Positions 18,817 to 28,878 are shown, counted from the stretch's first letter. The stretch is DNA of 64,000 nucleotides from Lacrimispora xylanisolvens (GCF_002934545.1 NZ_PTJA01000011.1:62001-126000); one strand, 5' to 3'. The notes: generated from the letters alone by a model not told the origin. Numbers and translations are program-made.

Positions 18817-18848
18817 AAAAAACCTCCATTCTCTTCTGTGTTAAGCAC

Positions 18849-18877
18849 ACTATACTACTGCTGCAATCAGGAAGCAA
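18849..18877 (-). promoter_or_regulatory. sigma-A promoter for the unknown/PHP operon
   Basis: On the minus strand, TTGCTT (18877-18872), 17-base spacer, TATAGT (18854-18849), about 33 bases before the start of the 163-residue gene. Confidence 0.65.
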
Positions 18878-18900
18878 TACAGGTAGTTAAAGTTTAACAA

Positions 18901-18914
18901 TTATCCACTGATAA
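18901..18914. promoter_or_regulatory. small inverted repeat in the divergent control region
   Basis: TTATC-CACT-GATAA is a perfect 5-bp inverted repeat between the two divergent operons. It could be an operator, but it is short and unsupported. The plus-strand operon has only a weak -10 candidate (TATCCT near 18953), consistent with activator-dependent expression. Confidence 0.25.
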
Positions 18915-18991
18915 GCGGAGAAATGTCCATTGTGGAGAAATGAATTTTCCGATATCCTTATATCAGAAACCAGGAAGGGAGGGGTTTATAA

Positions 18992-19768
18992 GTGAAACTG
19001 GTTACATTTAATATCCGGTGCGATTATGGTCAGGACAGGGAAAACAGCTTCTGTTTCCGCAAACCGTATATATTAGAAAAAATTAAAAAAGAATCCCCTG
19101 ACGTAATTTGCTTTCAGGAAGTTCTGCCTCATGTGGCGCTATGGCTGAAAGAAAATTTAACGGATTATAACATCGTAGGCTGCGGGAGAGGAAAAGATCT
19201 AGAGGATGAGCAGACTGCAGTTGCCTATCGGAAAATGAAATTTGATCTTCTGGGACTGGAAGTTTTCTGGCTCTCCAATACTCCTGAGGTTTTTGGCTCC
19301 CGATATGAAAATCAAAGCATGTGTCCAAGAACCTGTACAAAGGTTTTACTTTGGAGTCTTGAGGAACGAAAGCTGATTCGCATTTATAATACCCATCTGG
19401 ATCATGAAGGCAAAGAGGCGAGAGAGGCAGCGTTAACTCAGATACTGAAAAAAATTCAGGATGACAGATATGGCCACGATGCTCCTACTGTCATTACAGG
19501 AGATTTTAACGCCTGTCCGGATTCTCCGGAAATGGAGGTCATGAAAGCTGCCAGGGAATTTACAGATTTAACGGCTCAGATTGACGGAACCTTTCATGAT
19601 TACGGAAGACAGGAATTAGAGAAAATAGACTATATTTTTGGGGACAGAGAAATTATCTGCCAGGAGGTAACAATCTGGGATGAATCCTGGAAGGGCGTTT
19701 ATCTTTCCGATCATTACCCGGTTTGCGTAAGACTTAAATTTGCGGCAGAAGAAAAAGGAGAGAGTTAA
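18992..19768 (+). CDS. endonuclease/exonuclease/phosphatase (EEP) family protein
   Basis: EEP-fold enzymes are metal-dependent phosphodiesterases or phosphatases acting on nucleic acids, inositol phosphates or sphingomyelin. This 258-residue protein has the family motifs: N-I-R near the N-terminus, Q-E43 (metal ligand), G-D171-F-N173-A and S-D240-H241 at the C-terminus. No signal peptide is present, so it works in the cytoplasm. It starts with GTG after AGGAAGGGAGGGG. It is the first gene of the importer/glycosidase operon: the permease starts one base after its stop. That context suggests a phosphodiester-containing imported glycan rather than DNA repair (inference). Confidence 0.85.
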   Translation: MKLVTFNIRCDYGQDRENSFCFRKPYILEKIKKESPDVICFQEVLPHVALWLKENLTDYNIVGCGRGKDLEDEQTAVAYRKMKFDLLGLEVFWLSNTPEVFGSRYENQSMCPRTCTKVLLWSLEERKLIRIYNTHLDHEGKEAREAALTQILKKIQDDRYGHDAPTVITGDFNACPDSPEMEVMKAAREFTDLTAQIDGTFHDYGRQELEKIDYIFGDREIICQEVTIWDESWKGVYLSDHYPVCVRLKFAAEEKGES

Positions 19769-19769
19769 T

Positions 19770-20675
19770 ATGTCCATAACAAAGAAGTTGATCCGGTTCT
19801 GGCCTTTGTATCTCATGCTGGTGCCCTGCATCATTTATTATGTTCTCATCTGTTATGTTCCAATGGGAGGAGTCATACTTGCATTTAAGGATTATTCCTT
19901 CCGGAAGGGGATATGGGGAAGCCCCTGGGTTGGATTTCGCTATTTCCGCATGTTTTTTACCAGCTATGATTTTCCAAGATTATTAAGAAACACACTGATT
20001 GTGGGATTTATTAAATGTATTCTGGAATTTCCTTTTGCAATTATTCTTGCGCTTCTGCTTAATGAGTTTAAGAATGAGAAATTCAAAAAGATCAGCCAGA
20101 CCATTACGTATCTGCCCCACTTTTTATCCACAGTTATTATTGTGACCATGCTTCAGAGGATTCTGGCACCTAACATCGGGGTATTAAATCAGTTCATCGG
20201 AAAGCTGGGAGGGGACCCAGGCACATTTTTCTTAATGGAACCAAAATATTTCTTTCAGCTGTTATTTTCTATGGATTTATGGAGAAATATTGGCTGGGAT
20301 TCCATCATATATCTGGCAGCAATCAGCGGCGTAGATGCGGCTCTTTATGAGGCTGCAAGCATTGATGGCTGTTCCAAGTTAAAAAAAATCTGGCATATTA
20401 CATTGCCGGGAATCAGGGGTACTATTGGTTTACTTTTCATAATGGGAGTGGGAGGACTTTTATCCAAAGGTTTTGAACAGATATACTTACTGCGGACTCC
20501 CGGAAACATGTCGGTTGCAGATACGCTTGATACCTTTGTTCTGCAGATGGGGCTTATGAATGGCCAGTTCGGCTATGCAACAGCAGTGGGACTCATTCAG
20601 GGTATTGTAGGACTTATTCTGGTAATAGTATGCAACCGGTTATCAAAACGATTTACAGGAGTCAGTCTCTGGTAA
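19770..20675 (+). CDS. ABC transporter permease, LplB type
   Basis: This is one of two membrane subunits of a carbohydrate ABC importer of the LplB/COG4209 type. It has six hydrophobic segments and the inner-membrane ABC loop with E-A-A-S-I-D-G-C-S at about 206-214, where the ATPase docks. I chose ATG 19770 (MSITKK, 301 residues) because AAAGGAG lies 9 bases upstream; the longer frame starting at 19740 lies inside the preceding gene. It is one base behind the EEP gene. No ATPase gene is in the operon, as usual for this class, which shares an MsmK-like ATPase. Confidence 0.92.
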   Translation: MSITKKLIRFWPLYLMLVPCIIYYVLICYVPMGGVILAFKDYSFRKGIWGSPWVGFRYFRMFFTSYDFPRLLRNTLIVGFIKCILEFPFAIILALLLNEFKNEKFKKISQTITYLPHFLSTVIIVTMLQRILAPNIGVLNQFIGKLGGDPGTFFLMEPKYFFQLLFSMDLWRNIGWDSIIYLAAISGVDAALYEAASIDGCSKLKKIWHITLPGIRGTIGLLFIMGVGGLLSKGFEQIYLLRTPGNMSVADTLDTFVLQMGLMNGQFGYATAVGLIQGIVGLILVIVCNRLSKRFTGVSLW

Positions 20676-20702
20676 ATAAAAGATGAAAGAGGAGGTATTT
20701 TT

Positions 20703-22454
20703 ATGAGAAAAAGTATCAGAAAGCGGCTGCTTGCAGGAGCTTTAGTAGTCGCAGTGGGAGCAGCGGGAGTGACGGGCTGCAGTTCAAAGGCAAATGAGGG
20801 GGCAAAAGGTGGGGAAAGCGCATCATCTTCAGATAATACGGGAAAACCGGATACCTGGATTGCGGACCGGACTATTACGGTACAGGCTTATGTGAATGAT
20901 ATCGGAAACAGTCTGCCAAAGGATCTGGCCAACACAGAGGTGATGAAAGAACTGACAAAGCGTACTGGTATTAAACTTGACATCCAGTATACTCCCGGAG
21001 ACAAGGATTCCAATGTTATGGCAGCTCAGCTGGCATCAGGAACCATTCCGGATGTGATTTTCTCTTATATGGATGATTCCACAAGAAAAGAATTCCCGAT
21101 TCTTTTAAAGGCAGCAAAGGAAGGAATGTTTGCCGATGTATCCGGATTGTTAAAGGATACAAAAGTTTATAGCCATTACCTGGAAGATAAATATCTACCT
21201 GACGATTCAAGAAAAAACATCATGTTCCGCAAGGATTTTAATGGAGCTGCTTATATTCTTCCTTTATCCATTGATTCGGAAGACCGTTCCTTAATTTATG
21301 ATCCAGAGACTGCATACAGAGGCGGGTTGTACATTCAGAAATCCATTGCAGATAAGCTTGGAATCGATCCTTCTAAAATCAGAACACAGGATCAGTTCTA
21401 CGACCTGTTAGTTCAGATAAAAAACGGAAACTTTAAAGATGACAACGGGAATCCTGTTTTTCCTCTGGGACCGAAATACTGGGGAGGATCTCCGGATACA
21501 CTGCAATACATTGTGCCAGGCTATACCTGGGGGGTCAGTGATGGCTACAACTTAGACAGTAACGGCGTGATTAAGCACGAGGCAGATACGGATTACGTGT
21601 TTGAAAAAATCAATTACTTGAGAAAACTGCTGGCAGAAGGCCTGATGAATCCGGAGTTCTTTACTATGGATGGAACCCGTGCAGAAGAAGTTTCCAGATC
21701 CCATAATTCCGCCATTATGGCAGATGTACACAACTATCAGGATATTATTTATGCCTCCGAAGACTGGATTCCCCTTGGACCGTTAGATGACGTTACGGGA
21801 AATAATGCGAAGGTAGAACATGGTAAGAAACAGAACGGCGTATGGGCTATTTCTGCAGATGCAAAGAAACCGGAAGAAATCCTGAAATTCTTTGATTATT
21901 TATCCACACCGGAAGGCCAGCTTCTCTGCCAGTATGGTGTAGAAGGAAAAAGTTATGAGATGAAGGACGGGAAGCCAGTACTGACTGATGAGGCATTAAA
22001 GAAATTAAACGAAGGTGACAAGGATTATCTGGTAAATAACATTGGCGCCGGCTTTGGATATACAGGCTGCGTATTCTTCAGCTTTGTACTGACTAACATA
22101 GACAATATGAATAACTTTGGAGAAAACCGTCCGGGAGCCAATTCCAGTAACACCTTTAAACGGGCTGTTGAGGTGGCAAAGGATTATCCAATCACTTACA
22201 GACTGGTTCCAGGACTGAATGCAACCGGATATTTATCAGCAGAATCCATGACGGATGTTAAAGCTCAGATGTCTCTGCTCAACTATAAGGAAATGATCGT
22301 TCAGGCTGTTTATGCAGGAACGGATGAGGACGCAAAAAAAATTGTGGAATCCTTCCGCCAGCAGTTAAAAGCAGCGGGAAATGATAAATTTATAGAGTAT
22401 TTAACACAACTTTATAAAGAGGATCCTTCCGCTATCTGCTTTGACAAAAAATAA
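20703..22454 (+). CDS. ABC transporter substrate-binding lipoprotein, LplA type
   Basis: This 583-residue protein catches the substrate outside the cell for the flanking permeases. It begins with a lipoprotein signal peptide: a basic start, hydrophobic core, and lipobox V-T-G-C26, followed by an S/G-rich linker. The rest fits the large family 1 solute-binding proteins that import oligosaccharides (aromatic-rich segments such as Y-W-G-G-S-P-D and Y-T-W-G-V-S-D-G-Y). AGGAGG precedes the ATG. Its size and context indicate an oligosaccharide of several residues rather than a monosaccharide. The exact ligand is unknown. Confidence 0.92.
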   Translation: MRKSIRKRLLAGALVVAVGAAGVTGCSSKANEGAKGGESASSSDNTGKPDTWIADRTITVQAYVNDIGNSLPKDLANTEVMKELTKRTGIKLDIQYTPGDKDSNVMAAQLASGTIPDVIFSYMDDSTRKEFPILLKAAKEGMFADVSGLLKDTKVYSHYLEDKYLPDDSRKNIMFRKDFNGAAYILPLSIDSEDRSLIYDPETAYRGGLYIQKSIADKLGIDPSKIRTQDQFYDLLVQIKNGNFKDDNGNPVFPLGPKYWGGSPDTLQYIVPGYTWGVSDGYNLDSNGVIKHEADTDYVFEKINYLRKLLAEGLMNPEFFTMDGTRAEEVSRSHNSAIMADVHNYQDIIYASEDWIPLGPLDDVTGNNAKVEHGKKQNGVWAISADAKKPEEILKFFDYLSTPEGQLLCQYGVEGKSYEMKDGKPVLTDEALKKLNEGDKDYLVNNIGAGFGYTGCVFFSFVLTNIDNMNNFGENRPGANSSNTFKRAVEVAKDYPITYRLVPGLNATGYLSAESMTDVKAQMSLLNYKEMIVQAVYAGTDEDAKKIVESFRQQLKAAGNDKFIEYLTQLYKEDPSAICFDKK

Positions 22455-22489
22455 AATGCGATAAGAAAGAAAGGGCAGGGTGCTCAGAC

Positions 22490-23410
22490 ATGAAAGCAAA
22501 AAGAACTGTGAACGGACGCAGTAAAATAAAATCAGGCAGATCGGATCAGATAATTCAGGTTTTAATCTATTGTGTGGTCATAGGACTATGTCTTGTCATC
22601 ATTCTGCCCTGTTTAAACATTGCAGCTCTGTCTTTTAATGACGGAAAGGATGCGGCAAAAGGAGGTATTTATTTCTGGCCCAGAATATTCACTCTGGATA
22701 ATTACAAACAGGTATTCCAGGATGGAGCCATAACCAAGGCCTATCTGATTACCATAGCCAGGACTGTGATCGGCACAGCAGCCAGCTTAATGGTTACCTC
22801 CTTTGCCGCTTATGCTTTAAAAGAAAAGGGACTGCCAGGCAGAAAACTTCTTACGATACTGATTACCTTTACCATGCTGTTCAGCGGAGGGATGATTCCG
22901 ACTTATATTCAGTACAATAAACTGGGACTGGTGGATCACTTTGGTGTTTACGTGGTTCCAGGTCTGGTGAGTGTGACTTACCTGCTGATGATGAGAACCT
23001 TTTTTGAAAGCATACCGGAAAGTCTGGAGGAGTCTGCAAAGCTTGACGGCTGTGGGTATTTCGGGATTTTCACCAGAATTGTTCTGCCTTTAAGCAAACC
23101 GGTTATTGCTGTGGTAGGTTTATATACAGCAGTGAATCACTGGAATGACTGGTTTTCCGGTGCGTTCTACATGAGAAGTAGCCGGTTATGGCCGGTACAG
23201 ACTGTTTTACAGCAGATGCTGACCAGGGCGATGGCAAACAAAGAGATAACTTCGGTTGCCCAGGCAATTGCCCAGAATACCAATTCTGTCACCTCGGATT
23301 CTCTTAAGATGGCGGCGGTTGTAATAACAACAGTTCCTATCTTATGTGTGTATCCCTTTGTGCAGAAATATTTTACAAAAGGGGCCATGATTGGAGCAGT
23401 AAAAGAGTAA
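22490..23410 (+). CDS. ABC transporter permease, YtcP/COG0395 type
   Basis: This is the second membrane subunit of the importer, 306 residues with six transmembrane segments. The docking loop reads E-E-S-A-K-L-D-G-C-G at about 179-188. It typically occurs with LplA/LplB-type partners just as here. The basic N-terminal tail (K-A-K-R-T-V-N-G-R-S-K) is cytoplasmic. The following kinase gene begins 25 bases after the stop. Together with the two genes upstream this completes the membrane part of the importer; the ATPase must be encoded elsewhere. Confidence 0.92.
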   Translation: MKAKRTVNGRSKIKSGRSDQIIQVLIYCVVIGLCLVIILPCLNIAALSFNDGKDAAKGGIYFWPRIFTLDNYKQVFQDGAITKAYLITIARTVIGTAASLMVTSFAAYALKEKGLPGRKLLTILITFTMLFSGGMIPTYIQYNKLGLVDHFGVYVVPGLVSVTYLLMMRTFFESIPESLEESAKLDGCGYFGIFTRIVLPLSKPVIAVVGLYTAVNHWNDWFSGAFYMRSSRLWPVQTVLQQMLTRAMANKEITSVAQAIAQNTNSVTSDSLKMAAVVITTVPILCVYPFVQKYFTKGAMIGAVKE

Positions 23411-23435
23411 ATCGGGCTGACAGACGGAGGTTTCA

Positions 23436-24386
23436 ATGACAGGAAAAAAGTGGGATGTATTTATTTACGGAGATATAAATGTGGATGTTGTAATACCGGG
23501 AGTAGAACAGTTTCCCGGTGCCGGTCAGGAGCATGTGGTAGAAGACATGAGTGTTTATCCGGGCGGCGGAGCAGCGCTTTTTTCACTGGGACTTGGAAAG
23601 CTGGGGTTAACCCCGGCTTTTCAGGGAAGTGTGGGAGCGGACTGTCATGGTGCATGGCTTCGTGAGGAGCTTACGCGCAGTCACGTAGACTGCACTTTTC
23701 TGCGTACCTCACAAAAAAATAAAACAGGAATATCCTTAAGTTTTACCAATGAAAAAGACCGTTCCTTCCTTACATACCGGGGAACCAATGAGGAGTGGAA
23801 TTTAGAGGAGATTGATTTTGAAGGAGTTCGGAATGCGGGACATATTCACCTGACTTCTTATGCCGGCAGCCGCAATCACCATCAGTTTCAAATGCTTCTT
23901 AAAAAGATTAGGGAAATCAGTTCTGCCACAGTCAGCTTTGATGTGGGCTGGGATGAAACAGGGGAGTGGTATGAGGGCATTTTTGAACTGCTTCCTTTCA
24001 TAGATATCTTGTTTATGAATGAAACGGAAGCACTTCATTATACAAGAGGACTGAATGCGGAGGAAGCCGCTTTGGAGTTTTCAAAGCAATGCGACATGGC
24101 AGTAATCAAACTGGGAAAGAGCGGGTCCATTGGTGGAAAAAATGGTGCACTTACGAAATCCCCTCCCTATACGGTGAGTGCAGTTGATACTACCGGAGCC
24201 GGGGATTCCTTTAATGCAGGCTTTGTTTATGGATTTTTAAAGGGCAAGACCATGGAAGAATGTTTAAGGATTGCCAATGCCTGCGGTGCCATGTCAGTCA
24301 CTGCATATGGTGGTAATACAGCCTTTCCAACAAAAGAGGAACTGTATCAATTTTTAAAACAACAGGATGAAAGGCGGGATGACTAA
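23436..24386 (+). CDS. PfkB-family carbohydrate kinase
   Basis: PfkB (ribokinase) family kinases phosphorylate sugars or nucleosides with ATP. The 316-residue protein has the N-terminal G-G-G/A-A region (Y-P-G-G-G-A-A-L-F) and the C-terminal signature D-T-T-G-A-G-D257-S-F with the catalytic base D257 and its anion hole. The length is typical. The sugar cannot be predicted from sequence. The GH4 gene starts on the very next base after its stop, so translation is coupled. A plausible role is phosphorylation of a sugar released by, or presented to, the enzymes of this operon. Confidence 0.9.
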   Translation: MTGKKWDVFIYGDINVDVVIPGVEQFPGAGQEHVVEDMSVYPGGGAALFSLGLGKLGLTPAFQGSVGADCHGAWLREELTRSHVDCTFLRTSQKNKTGISLSFTNEKDRSFLTYRGTNEEWNLEEIDFEGVRNAGHIHLTSYAGSRNHHQFQMLLKKIREISSATVSFDVGWDETGEWYEGIFELLPFIDILFMNETEALHYTRGLNAEEAALEFSKQCDMAVIKLGKSGSIGGKNGALTKSPPYTVSAVDTTGAGDSFNAGFVYGFLKGKTMEECLRIANACGAMSVTAYGGNTAFPTKEELYQFLKQQDERRDD

Positions 24387-25760
24387 ATGAAGATTACAGT
24401 AATTGGTGGAGCGGGAGTAAGAACAGTCATTTTTATTAACGGTCTTCTTGACCGTTATAAGAAATTAAATATAGATGAAGTGGTGTTATATGATACTGAC
24501 AGGGAAAAACTGGAGATCATAAGCCGTCTGTGCCGCCATGTTGTGGTCAGACGGGGACAGGGGTTAAAGGTCAGCACTTCTTTCAATGCGGTAGAAGCAA
24601 TTTCTGGAGCGGATTATATTGTAACCACAATCCGGGCAGGCGGAGATCATTCCAGAGTTGTTGATGAGGAAATTGCCTTAAATGCCGGAGTCATCGGTCA
24701 GGAAACAACAGGAGCGGGAGGCTTTTCCATGGCTGTGCGCACCATTCCTGTTTTAATGGAATACTGCGAATTAATTAAAATCCATGCTCCCCATGCCTGG
24801 ATCTTTAATTTTACCAATCCTTCCGGGCTGGTGACACAGGCTTTAAAAAATGCAGGGTATGAGCGGATTATAGGAATCTGTGATGCTCCCAGCAGCACCA
24901 AATTCCGGATGGCTAAGCAGCTGGGTGTGACTCAGGATCAGCTCTCTGTGGAATTTTTCGGGTTGAATCATTTATCATGGATACAGAGTGTGAAGGTGGA
25001 GGGAAGGGAGATATTGCAGGAACTTCTGTCTGATGAATCCTTTTTAAAGAGTGTGCAGGAATTCTCTATCTTTGATCCGGAGCTTTTAAGATCAATGGGG
25101 TATCTGCCCAATGAGTATCTCTACTATTATTATCACAGGGAAAAGGCTCTTAATAATATCAAAAAGTCTGGTGAAACCAGAGGAAAGTCCATTGAATCGG
25201 TAAATTGCCGGATGATGGAAGAATTGAAACAAATGGATATAGAAAAGTCCCCGGAGACAGCGCTTCAGGTATTTTTGTATTACATGGCACTGAGGGAAGA
25301 ATCCTATATGAGCATTGAAACCGGACACGATAAAAAGGAACCCATTAAAAAGGGGGAACTGGAAGTGCCGGATGGTATGGGGTATGCCGGAGTTATGCTG
25401 GACTGTATTGAAGGTCTTCAAAGCGAAGAGGGGCGGGAACTGGTACTATCTGTCCAGAATAATGGCTGTATTGAAGGGCTGGAGGATCAGGACGTCATTG
25501 AGGTAACTTGTCATGTATCAAAAAACGGGATCATTCCTGTGCCTGTCGGTAAGGTACCGGAGCATTGCTATTTGCTGATCAGACTGATTAAGATGTATGA
25601 AAAACTGACAGTAGAAGCAATTAAAAACCATTCAAAGGAAACTGCAGTCAGGGCGCTCACATTACATCCGCTGGTTAATTCCTATTCACTGGCAAAGATT
25701 CTGGTGGAGCAATACGACTTAGCATACGGAGGGATTTTAGGAGGCTGCCATGCCATTTGA
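24387..25760 (+). CDS. family 4 glycoside hydrolase (NAD-dependent)
   Basis: GH4 enzymes use NAD+ and a divalent metal in an oxidation-elimination mechanism, acting on 6-phospho-glucosides, alpha-galactosides or alpha-glucuronides. The 457-residue protein has the N-terminal Rossmann motif V-I-G-G-A-G and the metal-binding C165 (G-I-C-D-A-P) and H195 (G-L-N-H-L-S-W). Length is normal. It starts directly behind the PfkB gene and overlaps the GH38 gene by 11 bases. Being next to a sugar kinase fits the phospho-glycosidase branch, but family 4 specificity is hard to predict. Confidence 0.9.
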   Translation: MKITVIGGAGVRTVIFINGLLDRYKKLNIDEVVLYDTDREKLEIISRLCRHVVVRRGQGLKVSTSFNAVEAISGADYIVTTIRAGGDHSRVVDEEIALNAGVIGQETTGAGGFSMAVRTIPVLMEYCELIKIHAPHAWIFNFTNPSGLVTQALKNAGYERIIGICDAPSSTKFRMAKQLGVTQDQLSVEFFGLNHLSWIQSVKVEGREILQELLSDESFLKSVQEFSIFDPELLRSMGYLPNEYLYYYYHREKALNNIKKSGETRGKSIESVNCRMMEELKQMDIEKSPETALQVFLYYMALREESYMSIETGHDKKEPIKKGELEVPDGMGYAGVMLDCIEGLQSEEGRELVLSVQNNGCIEGLEDQDVIEVTCHVSKNGIIPVPVGKVPEHCYLLIRLIKMYEKLTVEAIKNHSKETAVRALTLHPLVNSYSLAKILVEQYDLAYGGILGGCHAI

Positions 25761-28700
25761 TCTGCACAACAGAGACCGGATCTGCCATCTCATTGAAGAA
25801 ATGGCGGAATTACGATATAAAAATTTGAAGAGTTTTGACCATATTTTCTGGTATGAGGACAATGGAACAACAGGAAACAGAACGCCTGTGGGTGAACCAG
25901 TGGAAATTGAACAGGGCTTTCGCTATAAAGGCTGGGATCAGTATAACTGGCTTTGCACCAGACTTACTGTTCCGGCAGAACTTATGGAGGAAGAGGTTGT
26001 CGGCATTTTTGATTTTGGCGTTCCAGAAGGAACCGGCAATAACAGCCATTTTGAAAGTCTTCTTTATTTAAATGGCAAACCTTATCAGGGAGTGGACGGA
26101 AACCACAAAGAGGTCTTTTTTCAGGTAAAAGAAAACGGAGCATTACTGGATTTAAAATTCCGCCTTTGGTCAGGCTTAAATGGAGGGGGAGTTCCTAAGG
26201 ATATGGCTATGGAACTGGTACGTGCCCAATACGGAGTGCTTGACCATGATACCGATAATTTCTACTTTCTGGCGAGAAATGTGGTGGAAACTTATGATAT
26301 TTTAGATTCGGGTAACGAGTATAGAGAATGGATGCTGAATATGCTTGTAAAAGCCTTTGGTTTTGTTGATTATACAGAACCGGCTACGGAACGCTTTTAT
26401 GATAGCATCAGGAAGGCATATGAATACTTAAACGGGAAGATGAAAGGGCAGGGAAAACCGGATATACAGGTCAGTATGCTGGGACATACCCATATCGATG
26501 TGGCGTGGCTGTGGAGGCTTCGCCATACAAGAGAAAAAGCAGCCCGCTCCTTTTCCACGGTAAATCGTATGATGGATCACTATGACCATTATCATTTTCT
26601 CCAGTCCCAGGCCCAGCTTTATGAATTTATCAAAGAGGATTATCCGGATATTTATGATTCCATTAAAAGACGGGTAAAAGAGGGAAAATGGGAACCTGCC
26701 GGAGCCATGTGGGTAGAGTGCGACTGTAACCTGGCAAGCGGCGAGTCCATTGTAAGACAGATCCTTGTGGGTAAAAATTTCTTTCAGGAAGAATTTGAAT
26801 ATGAGAGTGAATTCCTTTGGCTTCCGGATGTTTTCGGGTACTCCTGGGCACTTCCCCAGATTCTGAAAAAGGCAGGAGTGGAGGCATTCATGACCACCAA
26901 GATCAGTTGGAATGATACCAACCGTCTGCCCTTTGACACCTTCCTTTGGAAGGGAATTGACGGTACGGAGATTACGGCTCATTTTGTAACTACGACCGAT
27001 CAGGATTCCGATTCCTATACGTACAACGGGGATACCAGACCCTACGCTGTCAAAGGAGTATGGGATAACTATAAAAATAAAGATTTAAACCGGGATCTTC
27101 TTATTTCATATGGATATGGAGATGGCGGCGGCGGACCAAACCGTGATATGATAGAGACACTGAAACATTTAAATAAAATTCCCGGTCTTCCAAAAGTACA
27201 GTTTGAGAGTGCAACGGAGTATTTTAGAAGGCTGAGAGAAACAGTAGAACGAAATGAGATGGAAGGAAACCTCCCGGTCTGGGATGGGGAACTTTATCTG
27301 GAGTTTCACAGAGGAACCTACACCTCCCAGGCATACAATAAGAAAATGAACCGGAAAATGGAATTTTACCTTCGGGACACAGAGATACGTTCTGTTCTGG
27401 CAAAAGAGTGGGGCGGTATTGCCTATGACAGAGACAGGCTGCAAAAAGCCTGGAAAATCGTTCTCTGCCAGCAATTTCATGATATTCTGCCCGGTTCCTC
27501 TATCAGGGAAGTGTATGAGGACAGCCATGTGGAATATGAAAAGGCCTGTCAGCTTCTTGCACAGGTAGAAGATGAGATCAGTCAGGCTTTATATGTGAAA
27601 AAATCAGGGGTTTATACGGTATGGAATAATTCAAACTGGAAGAGAACCACCATTGTCAGGATTTCTGAAACCTCGGACGGTGACCGTTTCCGGGATGAAA
27701 ATGGACAGCTTCTTTACAGTTATACAAAGGATGGGGTGTCACAGGTTTTGGTTAAGGACATGGCTCCGTTTTCTTTTGTGACTCTGTACCGGGATACGGC
27801 TTCTTTGGAAGTGGATCATACCGGTCAGGATTCCAGTCATATCAGCACACAAGATAGTTCCCGCCAGGCAGAAACCAGTTATTACCGGGTTGCCTGGAAT
27901 GAGTGGGGGCAGCTGACTGAAATTTATGATAAGGAAGCAGGCAGGGATATTCTTTCAAAAGGGAAGAGGGGCAATGTCTTGCAGGTGTTTGAAGACAAGC
28001 CAAGATGCTTTGACGCATGGGAACTGGAAGCGACGTATGGAAATAAGATGGAAGAAATCAGGGATTTAAAGGAGGTTTGTATAGAAGTAAATCCGCTTGG
28101 AATCTGGATTACATTCTCCTGGGACTATCACAAATCCACGATCTCTCAAACCATGTGTCTCTACCATGAAAAGAAAAGGATTGACTTTAAAACCAGGATC
28201 ATATGGGAAGAGCGCCAGAAACTGTTAAAGACGGCATTTCCTGTAGGCATCAGAAGCATTGACGCCAGATTTGATATTCAATATGGAAATATCAGGCGCA
28301 GAATAACAAGAAATGACAGCTGGGAAGCCGCCAGATTTGAAGTAGTTGCCCATAAGTGGATGGATTTCAGCGAAACGGGATACGGAGTGGCGCTCTTAAA
28401 TGACTGCAAGTATGGTCACGATATCTATGAGGACACCATGCGCTTAACTTTAATTAAATCGGCAACAGATCCTGATTACGCCGCAGATTTAGGGCTGCAT
28501 GAATTTACCTATTCTCTCTATCCTCATAGGGAGGAATGGTACGATTCCGGACTGGAACAGGAGTCCTTTGATTTAAATAATCCCATTACAGCAGTCTCAG
28601 GTGCACCAAAGATCACGTCAGGAAGTCTGTTTCATCTTGATAATGACTATATTGCATCAGATTGTATCAAACAGGCAGAGTATTCTCAGGATATCGTCTT

Positions 28701-28878
28701 ACGGTTCCATGAATTTGCAGGGGCAAGAGTAAGCGCAGTACTGACAAGCGCACTTAAGATCTCTTCCTGGTGCCAGTGTGATTTAATGGAACGGCCCACG
28801 GAAGATTTTAAAAGCGGACCGGTCAGCCTGGAATTTACGCCTTACGAGATAAAAACTATTTTAGTCAGATTTAAGTAA
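25750..28878 (+). CDS. alpha-mannosidase, glycoside hydrolase family 38
   Basis: GH38 enzymes are zinc-dependent retaining alpha-mannosidases. The 1042-residue protein has an N-terminal domain, then the catalytic domain with the zinc ligands H246-T-H248-I-D250 (G-H-T-H-I-D-V-A-W-L-W-R) and the nucleophile D360 in W-L-P-D-V-F-G-Y-S, a three-helix middle domain (H-D-I-L-P-G-S-S-I near 577), and C-terminal beta domains. There is no signal peptide, so it is intracellular and acts on imported mannosides. It overlaps GH4 at the start; GGAGG lies inside the end of that gene. It is followed by GH125. Confidence 0.95.
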   Translation: MPFDLHNRDRICHLIEEMAELRYKNLKSFDHIFWYEDNGTTGNRTPVGEPVEIEQGFRYKGWDQYNWLCTRLTVPAELMEEEVVGIFDFGVPEGTGNNSHFESLLYLNGKPYQGVDGNHKEVFFQVKENGALLDLKFRLWSGLNGGGVPKDMAMELVRAQYGVLDHDTDNFYFLARNVVETYDILDSGNEYREWMLNMLVKAFGFVDYTEPATERFYDSIRKAYEYLNGKMKGQGKPDIQVSMLGHTHIDVAWLWRLRHTREKAARSFSTVNRMMDHYDHYHFLQSQAQLYEFIKEDYPDIYDSIKRRVKEGKWEPAGAMWVECDCNLASGESIVRQILVGKNFFQEEFEYESEFLWLPDVFGYSWALPQILKKAGVEAFMTTKISWNDTNRLPFDTFLWKGIDGTEITAHFVTTTDQDSDSYTYNGDTRPYAVKGVWDNYKNKDLNRDLLISYGYGDGGGGPNRDMIETLKHLNKIPGLPKVQFESATEYFRRLRETVERNEMEGNLPVWDGELYLEFHRGTYTSQAYNKKMNRKMEFYLRDTEIRSVLAKEWGGIAYDRDRLQKAWKIVLCQQFHDILPGSSIREVYEDSHVEYEKACQLLAQVEDEISQALYVKKSGVYTVWNNSNWKRTTIVRISETSDGDRFRDENGQLLYSYTKDGVSQVLVKDMAPFSFVTLYRDTASLEVDHTGQDSSHISTQDSSRQAETSYYRVAWNEWGQLTEIYDKEAGRDILSKGKRGNVLQVFEDKPRCFDAWELEATYGNKMEEIRDLKEVCIEVNPLGIWITFSWDYHKSTISQTMCLYHEKKRIDFKTRIIWEERQKLLKTAFPVGIRSIDARFDIQYGNIRRRITRNDSWEAARFEVVAHKWMDFSETGYGVALLNDCKYGHDIYEDTMRLTLIKSATDPDYAADLGLHEFTYSLYPHREEWYDSGLEQESFDLNNPITAVSGAPKITSGSLFHLDNDYIASDCIKQAEYSQDIVLRFHEFAGARVSAVLTSALKISSWCQCDLMERPTEDFKSGPVSLEFTPYEIKTILVRFK

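Noticed and set aside
26428-26982. Minus-strand frame of 184 codons inside the GH38 gene
   Set aside because: Antisense to the conserved catalytic domain; no start signal or domain.
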